From positions 6,213,203 to 6,277,202 of the forward strand of contig NZ_JAGINW010000001.1 of NCBI RefSeq assembly GCF_017876405.1: 64,000 nt of DNA, written 5' to 3'. Shown here piece by piece: positions 56,763 to 64,000 of this stretch. Under the pieces are notes generated by a model. It was not told the DNA's origin, searched no databases, and was given only the letters and a program-made list of their open reading frames with translations. The stretch comes from Kibdelosporangium banguiense (GTDB lineage Bacteria; Actinomycetota; Actinomycetes; Mycobacteriales; Pseudonocardiaceae). The translations under genes and the position numbers were made by a program. Each line of letters starts with the position of its first letter. Within the stretch, counting starts at the first letter, position 1.

Positions 56763-58245
56763 GGCCGCTGCCGCCGTACTGCTCGATCGGGATCGCCTCG
56801 GCGCCCGGGGGCAGCCGATCGGTGTAGAGCGTGCCGTGCAGGTGGTCGATCTCGTGCGCGACGAGGCGGGCGACCCCGCGTTCGAAGATCGTGATCTTGC
56901 GGTGCCCGCTCAGGTCCTGGTGTTCCACGTGCAGGACAAGCGGCCGGGGGACGAGCCCGCGCACGTCGAAGAACGACAGGCAGCCTTCGTACTGCTCGTC
57001 GTGGTGGGCGCCGTTCTCGATGATTCTGGGGTTCAGCAACATGATCACGTCGTCGCTGCCCGGCGGGAACACGATCGAGGCTGCCCGGTCGATCCCGATC
57101 TGGTTGGCTGCCAAGCCCATTCCCTTACCGAAGGTGTGCGCGTGCGCCACCCGTTTGGCGGCAGACACCAGCTCCGCGATCACCCGTTTGGCGTCTTCGG
57201 CTTCTTCGGGCAACTGGAAGGGTTTGGCCGCGCGGTGCAGGATCGGGTCGTCGGACTGCACGACACCGAGCGAACGCATGACCTGGCTTGGCTTTTCGGT
57301 CGGCTCGACCCGGGTGGGCGGCCGTTGCCGGAAATGCCACTCCAACCGGTAGCGGGCGTGCATCGGAGGTTCCTCCGTCGTCCACGAGAAGATCCGCCGG
57401 TTGCCGGCCCGCTGCTCGTCGATCGCGGTGCGAAACGGCATTGACTCGGCGGTCATCGAGGTGTGCAGGCCCCATACCGCGGGGTCCAGGTGGTCGGGAA
57501 AGTCCAGCCGGACCGACAGAAGCGAGGTGGGCAGCCGGACCGCGCGCTGAAACCAGTTGCCCCACTTGTCGTCCTGTACCGAATAGGTGTACTCGATCCA
57601 CGCGCTTTGCCCGGGGTACAAGGGGAAATGGCCGCTGTCGTTGGCGAACTGCAGCCACACCTCCTTGAAGGCGTCCCGGTCGTGCTGGGCCACCCAGCGC
57701 ATCGTCTCCGAGCGGTCCTCGCCGTACCAGGCCTGCAGATCCAGTTCCTCCCAGGTCAGCGGCCGGTCGCGGTAGAGCTGGTTGGACAGGTCCGGATCAC
57801 CCGGAAAGCGGTCGACCGAGATCCGGATCATGTACCGGGTGATCGGCTCGGAACCGTTGTTCACCAGTCTGCGCCGCATGATCGCGCGGTACACCCGTCC
57901 GTCGTAACGCAGTTCGGCGTCGTCGTGCTCGACGAACAGGCTGCCCGCAGACGGTTCTGGCACCCGTTCGGCGTACGTTGGCCGTACGACAACTGGTCTG
58001 TGCGCCTCGTGCTCACGCCACGCACGGCGTAGGGCACCGCCTGCGTTGAGCGCGTCGTCAGCTGCCTTTGCGAACTCGCGTGACGGCCGTTCGTGCCCGC
58101 TCTCCACCTTGGAGACGTACGAACGGCTGTACCCCATGGCAACGGCCACGGCTGTACGCGACATGCCGCGCACCTCCCGCCATCGCCGCAGTTCCCCGAC
58201 GAAGACGTCTTGATGCGCAGGCGAGTCCTCATCCTGGGTCGCCAT
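56746..58245 (-). CDS. XRE helix-turn-helix fused to peptide deformylase
   Basis: A 499-aa fusion. Residues about 12-70 form a Cro/CI-type HTH (MSRTAVAVAMGYSRSYVSKVE). A beta-rich middle part of about 250 residues is of unknown fold. Residues from about 325 form a peptide deformylase with all three metal/active-site motifs: GMGLAANQIG (376-385), EGCLSF with Cys422 and H464-E-I-D-H468. The GGGAGG site before ATG 58245 fixes the start. Deformylases are normally single-domain proteins of about 170-200 aa acting on nascent proteins; a DNA-binding fusion is unusual. It is divergent from a small basic protein gene. Confidence 0.88.
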   Translation of the reverse strand: MATQDEDSPAHQDVFVGELRRWREVRGMSRTAVAVAMGYSRSYVSKVESGHERPSREFAKAADDALNAGGALRRAWREHEAHRPVVVRPTYAERVPEPSAGSLFVEHDDAELRYDGRVYRAIMRRRLVNNGSEPITRYMIRISVDRFPGDPDLSNQLYRDRPLTWEELDLQAWYGEDRSETMRWVAQHDRDAFKEVWLQFANDSGHFPLYPGQSAWIEYTYSVQDDKWGNWFQRAVRLPTSLLSVRLDFPDHLDPAVWGLHTSMTAESMPFRTAIDEQRAGNRRIFSWTTEEPPMHARYRLEWHFRQRPPTRVEPTEKPSQVMRSLGVVQSDDPILHRAAKPFQLPEEAEDAKRVIAELVSAAKRVAHAHTFGKGMGLAANQIGIDRAASIVFPPGSDDVIMLLNPRIIENGAHHDEQYEGCLSFFDVRGLVPRPLVLHVEHQDLSGHRKITIFERGVARLVAHEIDHLHGTLYTDRLPPGAEAIPIEQYGGSGLNWQY

Positions 58246-58372
58246 GCTGCCTCCCACACCCGGCTGACCGTGAGTACGCGTGAGCGCGCCGTGAGTAGCT
58301 CTCAGTCTTCCATGAGATGCCCGGTCGCTGGTGTCCTCGTACTTGAGATGTAGCACAGAAGGGGCTGATCGA

Positions 58373-58675
58373 GTGCAGAACACGACGAGTACAGGGACCA
58401 CGAATCCAGTGCCGTCGCGCGGCAAGGGACTTGTCATGAGCAAGCGCGCGCGCAGTGCCCGGCGGCTTGCGAGCCTGCTGACCAGCAAATCCGGGACCTA
58501 TGTCCGGGTTTACTACGACCGACAGATCCGTAGGTACCGGGTGGTGTGGACCAACGGGCCGGATGCCGCCCAGATGTTCACCTTCGCGGTTCAGGCAGCC
58601 GGGGATGTGCCTGAACTTGACGTCGCAACCCTGTTGTGGGACCGGGGCACGACGAACAACAACCACCACAGATAG
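58373..58675 (+). CDS. Small basic protein of unknown function
   Basis: A 100-aa frame. The GTG at 58373 has AAGGGG 7-9 bp upstream; an inner ATG at 58436 is possible. The N-terminal part is rich in Ser/Thr, then a basic segment (KRARSARRLASLL) and a beta-like part (YVRVYYDRQIRRYRVVWTNG) follow. It is divergent from the HTH-deformylase gene. No known domain was recognised. Confidence 0.55.
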   Translation: MQNTTSTGTTNPVPSRGKGLVMSKRARSARRLASLLTSKSGTYVRVYYDRQIRRYRVVWTNGPDAAQMFTFAVQAAGDVPELDVATLLWDRGTTNNNHHR

Positions 58676-58766
58676 AGACCCGTCGACCGGACGGCGCATC
58701 GCGGCAGGACGCCTGTGTCCAAGAAGCTGATGCCGCACCCCTCCCGACACGTCGGCCGGTAGGCGT

Positions 58767-58817
58767 GCCGTTCCGGATACAGGCCCGACAGCCCCCGTGC
58801 CTGCCATCCGGAACGGC
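58767..58817. terminator. Hairpin between convergent genes
   Basis: A perfect 12-bp inverted repeat GCCGTTCCGGAT / ATCCGGAACGGC with a 27-nt loop that can pair further (AGGC/GCCT). It lies between the small basic gene and the GyrI-like gene, which converge here. Confidence 0.6.
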
Positions 58818-58831
58818 GACCACAACTTCTC

Positions 58832-59410
58832 TCACACGGGATAGCGGATCAGCGTGCGCATCTTCTCCGGCGCGTCGGTCCGGGGGCGTGTCAGGTAGAT
58901 CTCGTGGTGTCGTCCGGTGATCCGCCGTCTGGCGGCGGAGACGAACTCCATCAGCCTGGCGATGGTGGCCGGTTCCTCGCTGTACGGGCCGTGATGCAGG
59001 ATCTGCGCGCACGTGCCCTCTTCGAACCGCTCGAAGCGCACGCCGTCGATGGGCCTTTTCCGTTGTGCCTTCGCCATGGCCGCTGTGACGATCTCCTCGG
59101 TCACCTGCGCCGGCTGCATGATCATCATGGTCCAGCACCAGGCGGACCGGTCGCCTGTGGTGAAAACATCGTGATCGGGCGCCCACCACTGGCCCTGCAA
59201 CGGCGGCACGGAGTACTCCACAGTCGGTTTCAGCGCGAACCGGATGCCGTACGCCACCGCGTACAGCGCGGACACCGCTGCCGCGTATTCCGCTGATTCG
59301 GGCGCGCCCTTGCCGTCGACCATGAGGTACGGCAACGAAGGCACCTCGATGATCGCGGGTTCTCTCTTGCCGGAGAACAGCTCTTTGAAGTCCTTCTTGA
59401 GATCAGTCAT
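58832..59410 (-). CDS. GyrI-like small-molecule-binding protein
   Basis: A 192-aa single-domain GyrI/AraC-effector-binding-like protein (SLPYLMVDGKGAPES, the central WWAPDHDVF and ILHHGPYSEE). Such stand-alone domains bind hydrophobic or drug-like molecules. The ATG at 59410 overlaps the end of the MerR-GyrI gene by 8 bp, so it is co-translated with that regulator. It may buffer or hydrolyse the same ligand. Confidence 0.85.
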   Translation of the reverse strand: MTDLKKDFKELFSGKREPAIIEVPSLPYLMVDGKGAPESAEYAAAVSALYAVAYGIRFALKPTVEYSVPPLQGQWWAPDHDVFTTGDRSAWCWTMMIMQPAQVTEEIVTAAMAKAQRKRPIDGVRFERFEEGTCAQILHHGPYSEEPATIARLMEFVSAARRRITGRHHEIYLTRPRTDAPEKMRTLIRYPV

Positions 59411-60188
59411 GGGATTGCTCCAAAGGGATGATGAGCCGGGTGACGAGTTGCTCCGGCGCCGAGGTGTCCGGCCCTGCCAGGTAGCCCTCCCGGGCCGGTC
59501 CGGCCGGGCGGTGGCCGCGCTCGTAGATCCAGGCGAACAGGCCCTGGTAGGCCAGGGTGAGGTCTTCGTAGGGCCCGACATGCGTGGTCATCGCGACGAG
59601 CCCGGCAGGCAGCAGTTCGACGTCCCCGGGCGCGTCGGTTTCCACACCCGCGGCGATGGCGAGCCGGTCCGTGTCGATGTCCAGCGGGAAGATTCCCCAA
59701 ACGGGTGGTTTCCAGTTCGACTGGACAACAGACATGACCGACTGGATGCACTGCCCGGTCGCCGCGCCGATTTCCGCTGGCGCACAGGTGGTTCGTGCCA
59801 CGACAAGACGCCGTGACGGTTCATGCGTGAGTGTGACCTCCTGGCGTAGCAGGCCTTCGTCGAGCAGACGCGTCAGCGCACGTGCGGTGCGCCTGCGGTG
59901 CTCGATCTCGGCCTCGACCCTGGCCAGGTGCGCCGCCAGCGTCTTCGGCACGCTGTCCTGGTCGGACATGATCTCGGCGATCTCCGGCAACGGCACGTCC
60001 AATGTGCGCAGCAACGCGATCGCCAGCGCCTGACGCGCCTGCGCGGGGGAGTAGTACCGGTAGCCCGTGCCCGGGTCGACCACGGCCGGTGTCAGCAGCC
60101 CGAACTGGTCGTAGTGGCGCAACTGCTTGGTGCTCAGCCGGCACATCCGGGCGAACTCACCGATCGGCAACAGGTTCACGGCGATCAT
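59403..60188 (-). CDS. MerR-family regulator with GyrI-like effector domain
   Basis: A 261-aa regulator. The MerR winged helix is at about 5-75 (IGEFARMCRLSTKQLRHYD, then GTGYRYYSPAQARQ), a dimerisation helix follows, and a C-terminal GyrI/BmrR-like ligand domain begins near 115 (HEPSRRLVVAR). The ATG at 60188 follows GGAAGG; the longer start at 60203 is less supported. It probably activates the operon that includes the following GyrI-like gene in response to a hydrophobic ligand. Confidence 0.9.
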   Translation of the reverse strand: MIAVNLLPIGEFARMCRLSTKQLRHYDQFGLLTPAVVDPGTGYRYYSPAQARQALAIALLRTLDVPLPEIAEIMSDQDSVPKTLAAHLARVEAEIEHRRRTARALTRLLDEGLLRQEVTLTHEPSRRLVVARTTCAPAEIGAATGQCIQSVMSVVQSNWKPPVWGIFPLDIDTDRLAIAAGVETDAPGDVELLPAGLVAMTTHVGPYEDLTLAYQGLFAWIYERGHRPAGPAREGYLAGPDTSAPEQLVTRLIIPLEQSHD

Positions 60189-60238
60189 GGTCAGCCTTCC
60201 CACAGTGGCAAAGTCAAATCCGTGGCTAACCTGGTCGG

Positions 60239-61009
60239 GTGAACGAGTACCGCTTCGTCGCGCTCGGCGACAGCTTCACCGAGGGAGTCGGCGACCCGGG
60301 GCCCGACGGCACGTTCCGTGGCTGGGCCGACCGTCTCGCCGATCTGCTCGCCGACAGCCGGGGGCCGCTCAGCTACGCCAACCTCGCGGTGCGCGGCCTG
60401 ACCACCCGCCAGATCCTCGAATCGCAGCTCGCGGCCGCGGTGGCGTTGCAGCCGGACCTGGTCACGGTGGTCACCGGGATGAACGACCTGATCCGGCCCA
60501 AACTCAGGATCCGGGAGACCGTGGCCGACCTGGACCGGATGGTCGGATCGCTCGCCGCGACCGGCGCCCAGGTGATCACGGCGACCCTGCCCACGCCCGC
60601 CCAGGGCACCCCGCTGCCGACACCACTGCGCCGTGAGCTGGTCAAGCGCCTGAATCTGTGGAACGCGTTCACCCGGCGCATCGCGCGTACGCACGGCGCG
60701 CTGTGCCTCGACCTCGCGATGATGATGCCGCCCGGAATCGGCGGCTGGAGCGACGATCGCCTGCATCCGGGCCCGGATGGTCACCGGGCGGCCGCTGAGG
60801 CCTGTATGGGCCTGCTGAACGGCTCTCCGCCCCGTCGGCTGGCGGTCACCGAGATTGTGGCGGCGGACCCGGGCGAACCGTCGTTGCGGGAGCAGTGGCG
60901 TTGGGCGCGTCAGTTCCTGGTGCCGTGGGTCAAGCGGCGGGTGCGCCGGGAGACCAGTTCCACCGGGGTGGTCGCGAAGTTGCCGTCGTACCTGACGATC
61001 AGGTCCTGA
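60239..61009 (+). CDS. SGNH/GDSL-family hydrolase
   Basis: A 256-aa cytoplasmic esterase-like protein. Block I is VALGDSFTEGVGD (nucleophile Ser), block II has a Gly in NLAVRGLTT, block III TGMND and block V DDRLHPGPDG (catalytic Asp-His). No signal peptide is present. The C-terminal part has many basic residues (WVKRRVRRE). The GTG at 60239 has no clear ribosome site and a TAACCT-like -10 about 8-14 bp before it, so the mRNA may be leaderless. The substrate is unknown. Confidence 0.9.
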   Translation: MNEYRFVALGDSFTEGVGDPGPDGTFRGWADRLADLLADSRGPLSYANLAVRGLTTRQILESQLAAAVALQPDLVTVVTGMNDLIRPKLRIRETVADLDRMVGSLAATGAQVITATLPTPAQGTPLPTPLRRELVKRLNLWNAFTRRIARTHGALCLDLAMMMPPGIGGWSDDRLHPGPDGHRAAAEACMGLLNGSPPRRLAVTEIVAADPGEPSLREQWRWARQFLVPWVKRRVRRETSSTGVVAKLPSYLTIRS

Positions 61010-61027
61010 TCATCACGCTGAGTTCTT

Positions 61028-62812
61028 TCAGCCATCGGCCGAAAGCAGCTGACCCAGCGCGCCGTCGATGCCCTTCGCCTCGGTCAGCGCGGACACCGTG
61101 CCGCCGGTCGACCGGGCCAGCTCGGTGATCTCCTGCCGGTTGGGATCCGGGCCGATGGCCACGAAACTGATCGGCAGTTTGCCGCGCGGCTGGCCCAGTT
61201 CCCTTAGCCGGTCACGGATCTGGGCGTAGGTCAGGCCACCGTCGTTCGGTCCGTCGGTGATCACCACGACCCGGTTGCGTTTGCCTTCGGCGTAGGCGTT
61301 GATCGCTGCCTGGTAGACCGCTTCGAGGCTGGTGTAGAGGTGGGTCGCGCTGGCAGGCGTGAGCGCGTCGATGCCCGCGTGCAGAGCCGGTCGCTGCTCG
61401 GCCACGGGAGCCGTTGGCGCCAGCCGTTTGTACGGTCTGTCGCCCTCGAGTTTCCGGGAGAACTCCCAGATTCCCAGGGAGCCCGCGGCCATCCGGTCGG
61501 TCATCCCGTGCAGAGCCTGTTTGACCCAGGTGATCCGGTTCTTGCCGTCGCCGCCGTTGCCCAGCATCGAGCGGGAGACGTCCACGAGCACGGTGACGAC
61601 CTGCCCGCCGTCGGCGGCGTTGGTCCAGGTCGCCGAGATCTGCTGGGTGGTGGTCGCGTCGGCCGGGACCAGGCTGGTTGTCGCGCTGTCCCAACGGATT
61701 CCGGGCGCGTCACGCGGGTACGCCACACCGCCCGCGGCCCGCAGTCCGGCACGGTTGAACGCCTGCTGTTGCTCGGTCTGCTTGAGGAAATCCCGGAACT
61801 TCTGGGCTGCGCGCAGGAGAGTCTGGTCGTTGCCGGGCGTGGACAGCGCCACGAACGGGAAGTCCGCGGCCGGGCTGGGACCTCGCGCCGCGACTTCGTA
61901 CAACGGCTTGCCGACCTGGGGTTTGCCGTCCATACCGAGGTTGCGGCGGTACAGGTCGACCTCGGTGACCGGGACGGCGCTGAACGGCGCGCCCTGCACC
62001 TTGCCGACCTTGCCCAGTTCCATCAGCGCGTCGATCGTGGTGGCCGGCACCGCACCCGGCCGGGAGGCCGCGAGCTGGGCCAGATTCTGTTGCACGGCAG
62101 GCAAAGTCAACGTCTCGACGGTGACCGGCCCGGCGCGTTGCGGGCTCGCCCCGGCGATCGCGCACTGGATGGCGAGCACGCTCGCGGCATTCGAGGCCGG
62201 GTCGGGCATCGCGACGCTGAACCTGCCCCACTCCGGTTTGCCGTAGCGGGCCCAGCCGTCGGGCACGGAGGTCAGCTCGGCGAGATCGCCGAAGAGGAAG
62301 GACTGCCCGTTGACCAGCGGCTTCATGGCTTCGTAGGGCACGGCCAGCACGACCGGGCTCGTCGCGACCGACTCCGCGGCGGTGACGACGAGTGCGTTGT
62401 CGGCCGCGGCGAGCCGGTTCACCCAGAAGGTCGACTCCGGCAGCCAGGCCTCCGGACGGACGCCCAGCGCGGATTGGTCCCAGTCGCCGGACAGACCGGC
62501 GAACACGCGGGGGGAGTCCAGCGCGGTGACCTCGACCCGGACGCAGCGGTCGTACACGACGGCTTTCTGCTGGTTCCAGGTTTTCGCGGCCTGATCGACC
62601 GCACCCGCGGCGCTCGGTGCCACCGCGACGTGCAGGACGGCGTCGCCTTGCGGGCACGCGTGACTCTGCGCGGCGGCCCGCTGGTCCAGGACGTGATCGA
62701 TCCAGGCCCACCCGGCCCAGCCGAGCCCGATCAGTGCGACGACCCCCACCACCGCGAACGGCCATTTGGCAACGCCTCGCCGGACACTCGCCAGCGCGCG
62801 GTGCCGACCCAT
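61028..62812 (-). CDS. Solute-binding/vWA domain membrane-anchored protein
   Basis: A 594-aa protein. A short basic N-terminus and one transmembrane helix (about 19-38, FAVVGVVALIGLGWAGW) are followed by an extracytoplasmic solute-binding-like domain (about 50-380) and a C-terminal vWA domain (about 405-590) with intact MIDAS DVSRS. It resembles the C-terminal half of the cyclase fusion at 51.2-53.6 kb but lacks the cyclase-like part. There is no permease nearby. It probably binds a ligand or metal outside the cell; the function is unknown. Confidence 0.85.
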   Translation of the reverse strand: MGRHRALASVRRGVAKWPFAVVGVVALIGLGWAGWAWIDHVLDQRAAAQSHACPQGDAVLHVAVAPSAAGAVDQAAKTWNQQKAVVYDRCVRVEVTALDSPRVFAGLSGDWDQSALGVRPEAWLPESTFWVNRLAAADNALVVTAAESVATSPVVLAVPYEAMKPLVNGQSFLFGDLAELTSVPDGWARYGKPEWGRFSVAMPDPASNAASVLAIQCAIAGASPQRAGPVTVETLTLPAVQQNLAQLAASRPGAVPATTIDALMELGKVGKVQGAPFSAVPVTEVDLYRRNLGMDGKPQVGKPLYEVAARGPSPAADFPFVALSTPGNDQTLLRAAQKFRDFLKQTEQQQAFNRAGLRAAGGVAYPRDAPGIRWDSATTSLVPADATTTQQISATWTNAADGGQVVTVLVDVSRSMLGNGGDGKNRITWVKQALHGMTDRMAAGSLGIWEFSRKLEGDRPYKRLAPTAPVAEQRPALHAGIDALTPASATHLYTSLEAVYQAAINAYAEGKRNRVVVITDGPNDGGLTYAQIRDRLRELGQPRGKLPISFVAIGPDPNRQEITELARSTGGTVSALTEAKGIDGALGQLLSADG

Positions 62813-62976
62813 CGCCCTCCGCCTTCGCCAATTTCGCTGTCCGTATCGGCACCGTCCGTAGTCGGCATCCGATGCATCCGGCCTTAGTCAAGCGAAATTA
62901 ACGCTAACAGCCGAAGGCTGGCGGTCAAGTTGAGTCACCGTGAGTACACGCACGGTTGCGGAAACTTATCCGATCG

Positions 62977-63858
62977 TTATCGCGGCCAGGCCAGCAACTG
63001 CGTGCAGAGTTCGATCAGCTGCTTGCGCAGCGGTGCGGCCCGGTCGGCGAATTCGGCCTGCTGACGCGCGTACGCGGCCCGTCCGGCGGGTGTCTCGATC
63101 GGCACAGGCGAGTAGCCCAGCGAGCCCAGGTCGTACGGGCTGGCCCGCATGTCGAGCTCACGCACGTCCGAAGCCAGTTCGAAGCAGTCGGCGAGCAGTT
63201 CGGAGGGCGTGAACGGCGCCAGCTTGTAGGCCCACTTGAACAGGTCCATGTTCGCGTGCAGGCAGCCGGGCTGTTCCAGGTCGATCTGGGTGGCCCGGGT
63301 GGGCTGCAGCTCGTTGCGGGGCCGGGCGGGTTCGGTGAAGAACCGGAAGGCGTCGAAGTGGCCGCACTTGATCGGCAGCGACTCGACCACGGCGTCCGTG
63401 CCCGACGAGCCCAGCCGCAACGGCCAGTTCTCATGACGGATCGCGCCGGGCTGCAACCGGTACACCATCGCCCATTCGTGCAGGCCGAAACAGCCCAGCC
63501 GAGGCGTCCGGGACAGCGTCGCGGCCAGCAGGTCGTGAACGAACTGCACGGACTCGCGCCGGTTCGGCGTGAGCGTCGCCCGGTCGAGCATCACGCCGTC
63601 GGGCGTCGAGACATACCCGGTCCAGTTCAGCAGGGCGTCCGCCGAAGGACCGTCGAGCGCCACGTCCGGGCCGGGATGCCAGCGCAGCAGCCGGGTCGGC
63701 CGGTACGAGTAGTAGCTGAACAGGAAGTCCAGCACGGGGTGTTTCTCGCCGCGTGCCTTGCGTTGCTGGTGCGGTTCGACCCAGCGCCGCATCCGGGCGG
63801 CATGCGCGTCGCGGCGCGCATGCCACTCCGGCTCGGCGAGAACGATCAGATCGGCCAC
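62977..63858 (-). CDS. Uncharacterised protein annotated in relatives as 3-methyladenine DNA glycosylase
   Basis: A 293-aa cytoplasmic protein with typical actinobacterial motifs: HPVLDFLFSYYSYRPTRLLRW, FGLHEWAMVY, KCGHFDAFRFFT and CLHANMDLFKWAYKLAPF. Homologues carry the name 3-methyladenine DNA glycosylase, but I see no helix-hairpin-helix or other known glycosylase signature, so that activity is doubtful. The GTG at 63858 is preferred, as the longer frame reaches into the preceding gene. It lies 7 bp after the CBS-domain gene in one operon. Confidence 0.7.
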   Translation of the reverse strand: MADLIVLAEPEWHARRDAHAARMRRWVEPHQQRKARGEKHPVLDFLFSYYSYRPTRLLRWHPGPDVALDGPSADALLNWTGYVSTPDGVMLDRATLTPNRRESVQFVHDLLAATLSRTPRLGCFGLHEWAMVYRLQPGAIRHENWPLRLGSSGTDAVVESLPIKCGHFDAFRFFTEPARPRNELQPTRATQIDLEQPGCLHANMDLFKWAYKLAPFTPSELLADCFELASDVRELDMRASPYDLGSLGYSPVPIETPAGRAAYARQQAEFADRAAPLRKQLIELCTQLLAWPR

Positions 63859-63865
63859 GGGCTCA

Positions 63866-64000
63866 TTATTCGCCGATGTGCGTGCTGTCCCGGACAGTGC
63901 CGACGTACTCCTCGACCAGGTCCTCCAAAGCCACGACCCCGAGCACGGTGCCGTCCTTGTCGACCGCCTTCGCGAGGTGGCTCTGTACACGCCGCAACGC
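63866..64000 (-). CDS. CNNM/CorC-like hemolysin-family protein, C-terminal end only
   Basis: Only the last 44 codons are visible. The reading HLAKAVDKDGTVLGVVALED followed by LVEEYVGTVRDSTH is the end of the second CBS domain typical of hemolysin-family (CNNM/CorC-type) membrane proteins. The N-terminal part lies beyond the window. It precedes the 3-methyladenine-glycosylase-named gene by 7 bp. Confidence 0.75.
   Translation of the reverse strand, partial: ALRRVQSHLAKAVDKDGTVLGVVALEDLVEEYVGTVRDSTHIGE

Overview
The window is GC-rich DNA with many GTG starts and 1-20 bp gene overlaps, from a filamentous actinomycete. The block CDP-alcohol phosphatidyltransferase - gcvH - garA - ftsR - DUF151 nuclease - merR - gcvP (35.0-42.0 kb) matches the Mycobacterium tuberculosis order pgsA2...gcvH-Rv1827-Rv1828-Rv1829-Rv1830...gcvB. 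Together with the gene repertoire this suggests Pseudonocardiales (Pseudonocardiaceae-like), but the genus cannot be fixed from sequence reading alone. About 55 protein genes are supported, two of them cut by the window edges. No rRNA, tRNA, CRISPR array, IS element or prophage was seen, and no gene-free stretch exceeds 300 bases.

Region 1 (1-5.7 kb): a YbaK-type deacylase translationally coupled to an ArsR regulator, a GNAT acetyltransferase, then a leftward operon of SigE-family sigma factor, single-pass membrane (candidate anti-sigma) protein and a 1028-aa TPR-CHAT protein whose predicted catalytic His is Arg.

Region 2 (5.97-25.4 kb): about 19.5 kb of genes all on the plus strand. They are a ROK regulator, a complete ribose/inositol-class ABC importer, a Gfo/Idh/MocA oxidoreductase, a giant secreted ThuA/sugar-dehydrogenase/PKD/CBM/DUF1080 protein, then an inositol-1-phosphate synthase followed by eboC, a TIM-barrel isomerase, eboA, eboB, eboE and an alkaline-phosphatase-superfamily enzyme, and two more TIM-barrel isomerases. 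Strong hairpins split it into three likely transcription units. This is an actinobacterial version of the ebo metabolite-traffic cluster in which inositol-phosphate synthase stands where other bacteria have a dehydroquinate-synthase-like cyclase. It is the most interesting system in the window.

Region 3 (25.5-34.6 kb): a 1242-aa patatin-like protein, small ORFs, a dienoyl-CoA isomerase-like crotonase coupled to an acyl-CoA ligase, a conspicuous palindromic repeat and a DHA2-type MFS exporter with a near-perfect operator.

Region 4 (34.7-42 kb): the conserved garA/glycine-cleavage block, including a tandem glycine riboswitch before gcvP and a GarA lacking one of its two phospho-switch threonines.

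Region 5 (42-50 kb): membrane proteins, a TetR regulator with palindromic sites, an aldo/keto reductase, an MMPL transporter and two secreted GH43/AbfB arabinan-type hydrolases preceded by two LacI-type palindromes.

Region 6 (49.9-64 kb): an orphan solute-binding lipoprotein coupled to a cyclase-like/TM/solute-binding/vWA fusion, a HAD protein, a sarcosine-oxidase-type flavoenzyme, a ROK regulator sharing a 9-bp inverted repeat with a SemiSWEET gene, an HTH-peptide deformylase fusion, a GyrI/MerR pair, an SGNH hydrolase, a second solute-binding/vWA protein, a putative 3-methyladenine glycosylase-type protein and the end of a CBS-domain hemolysin-family gene.
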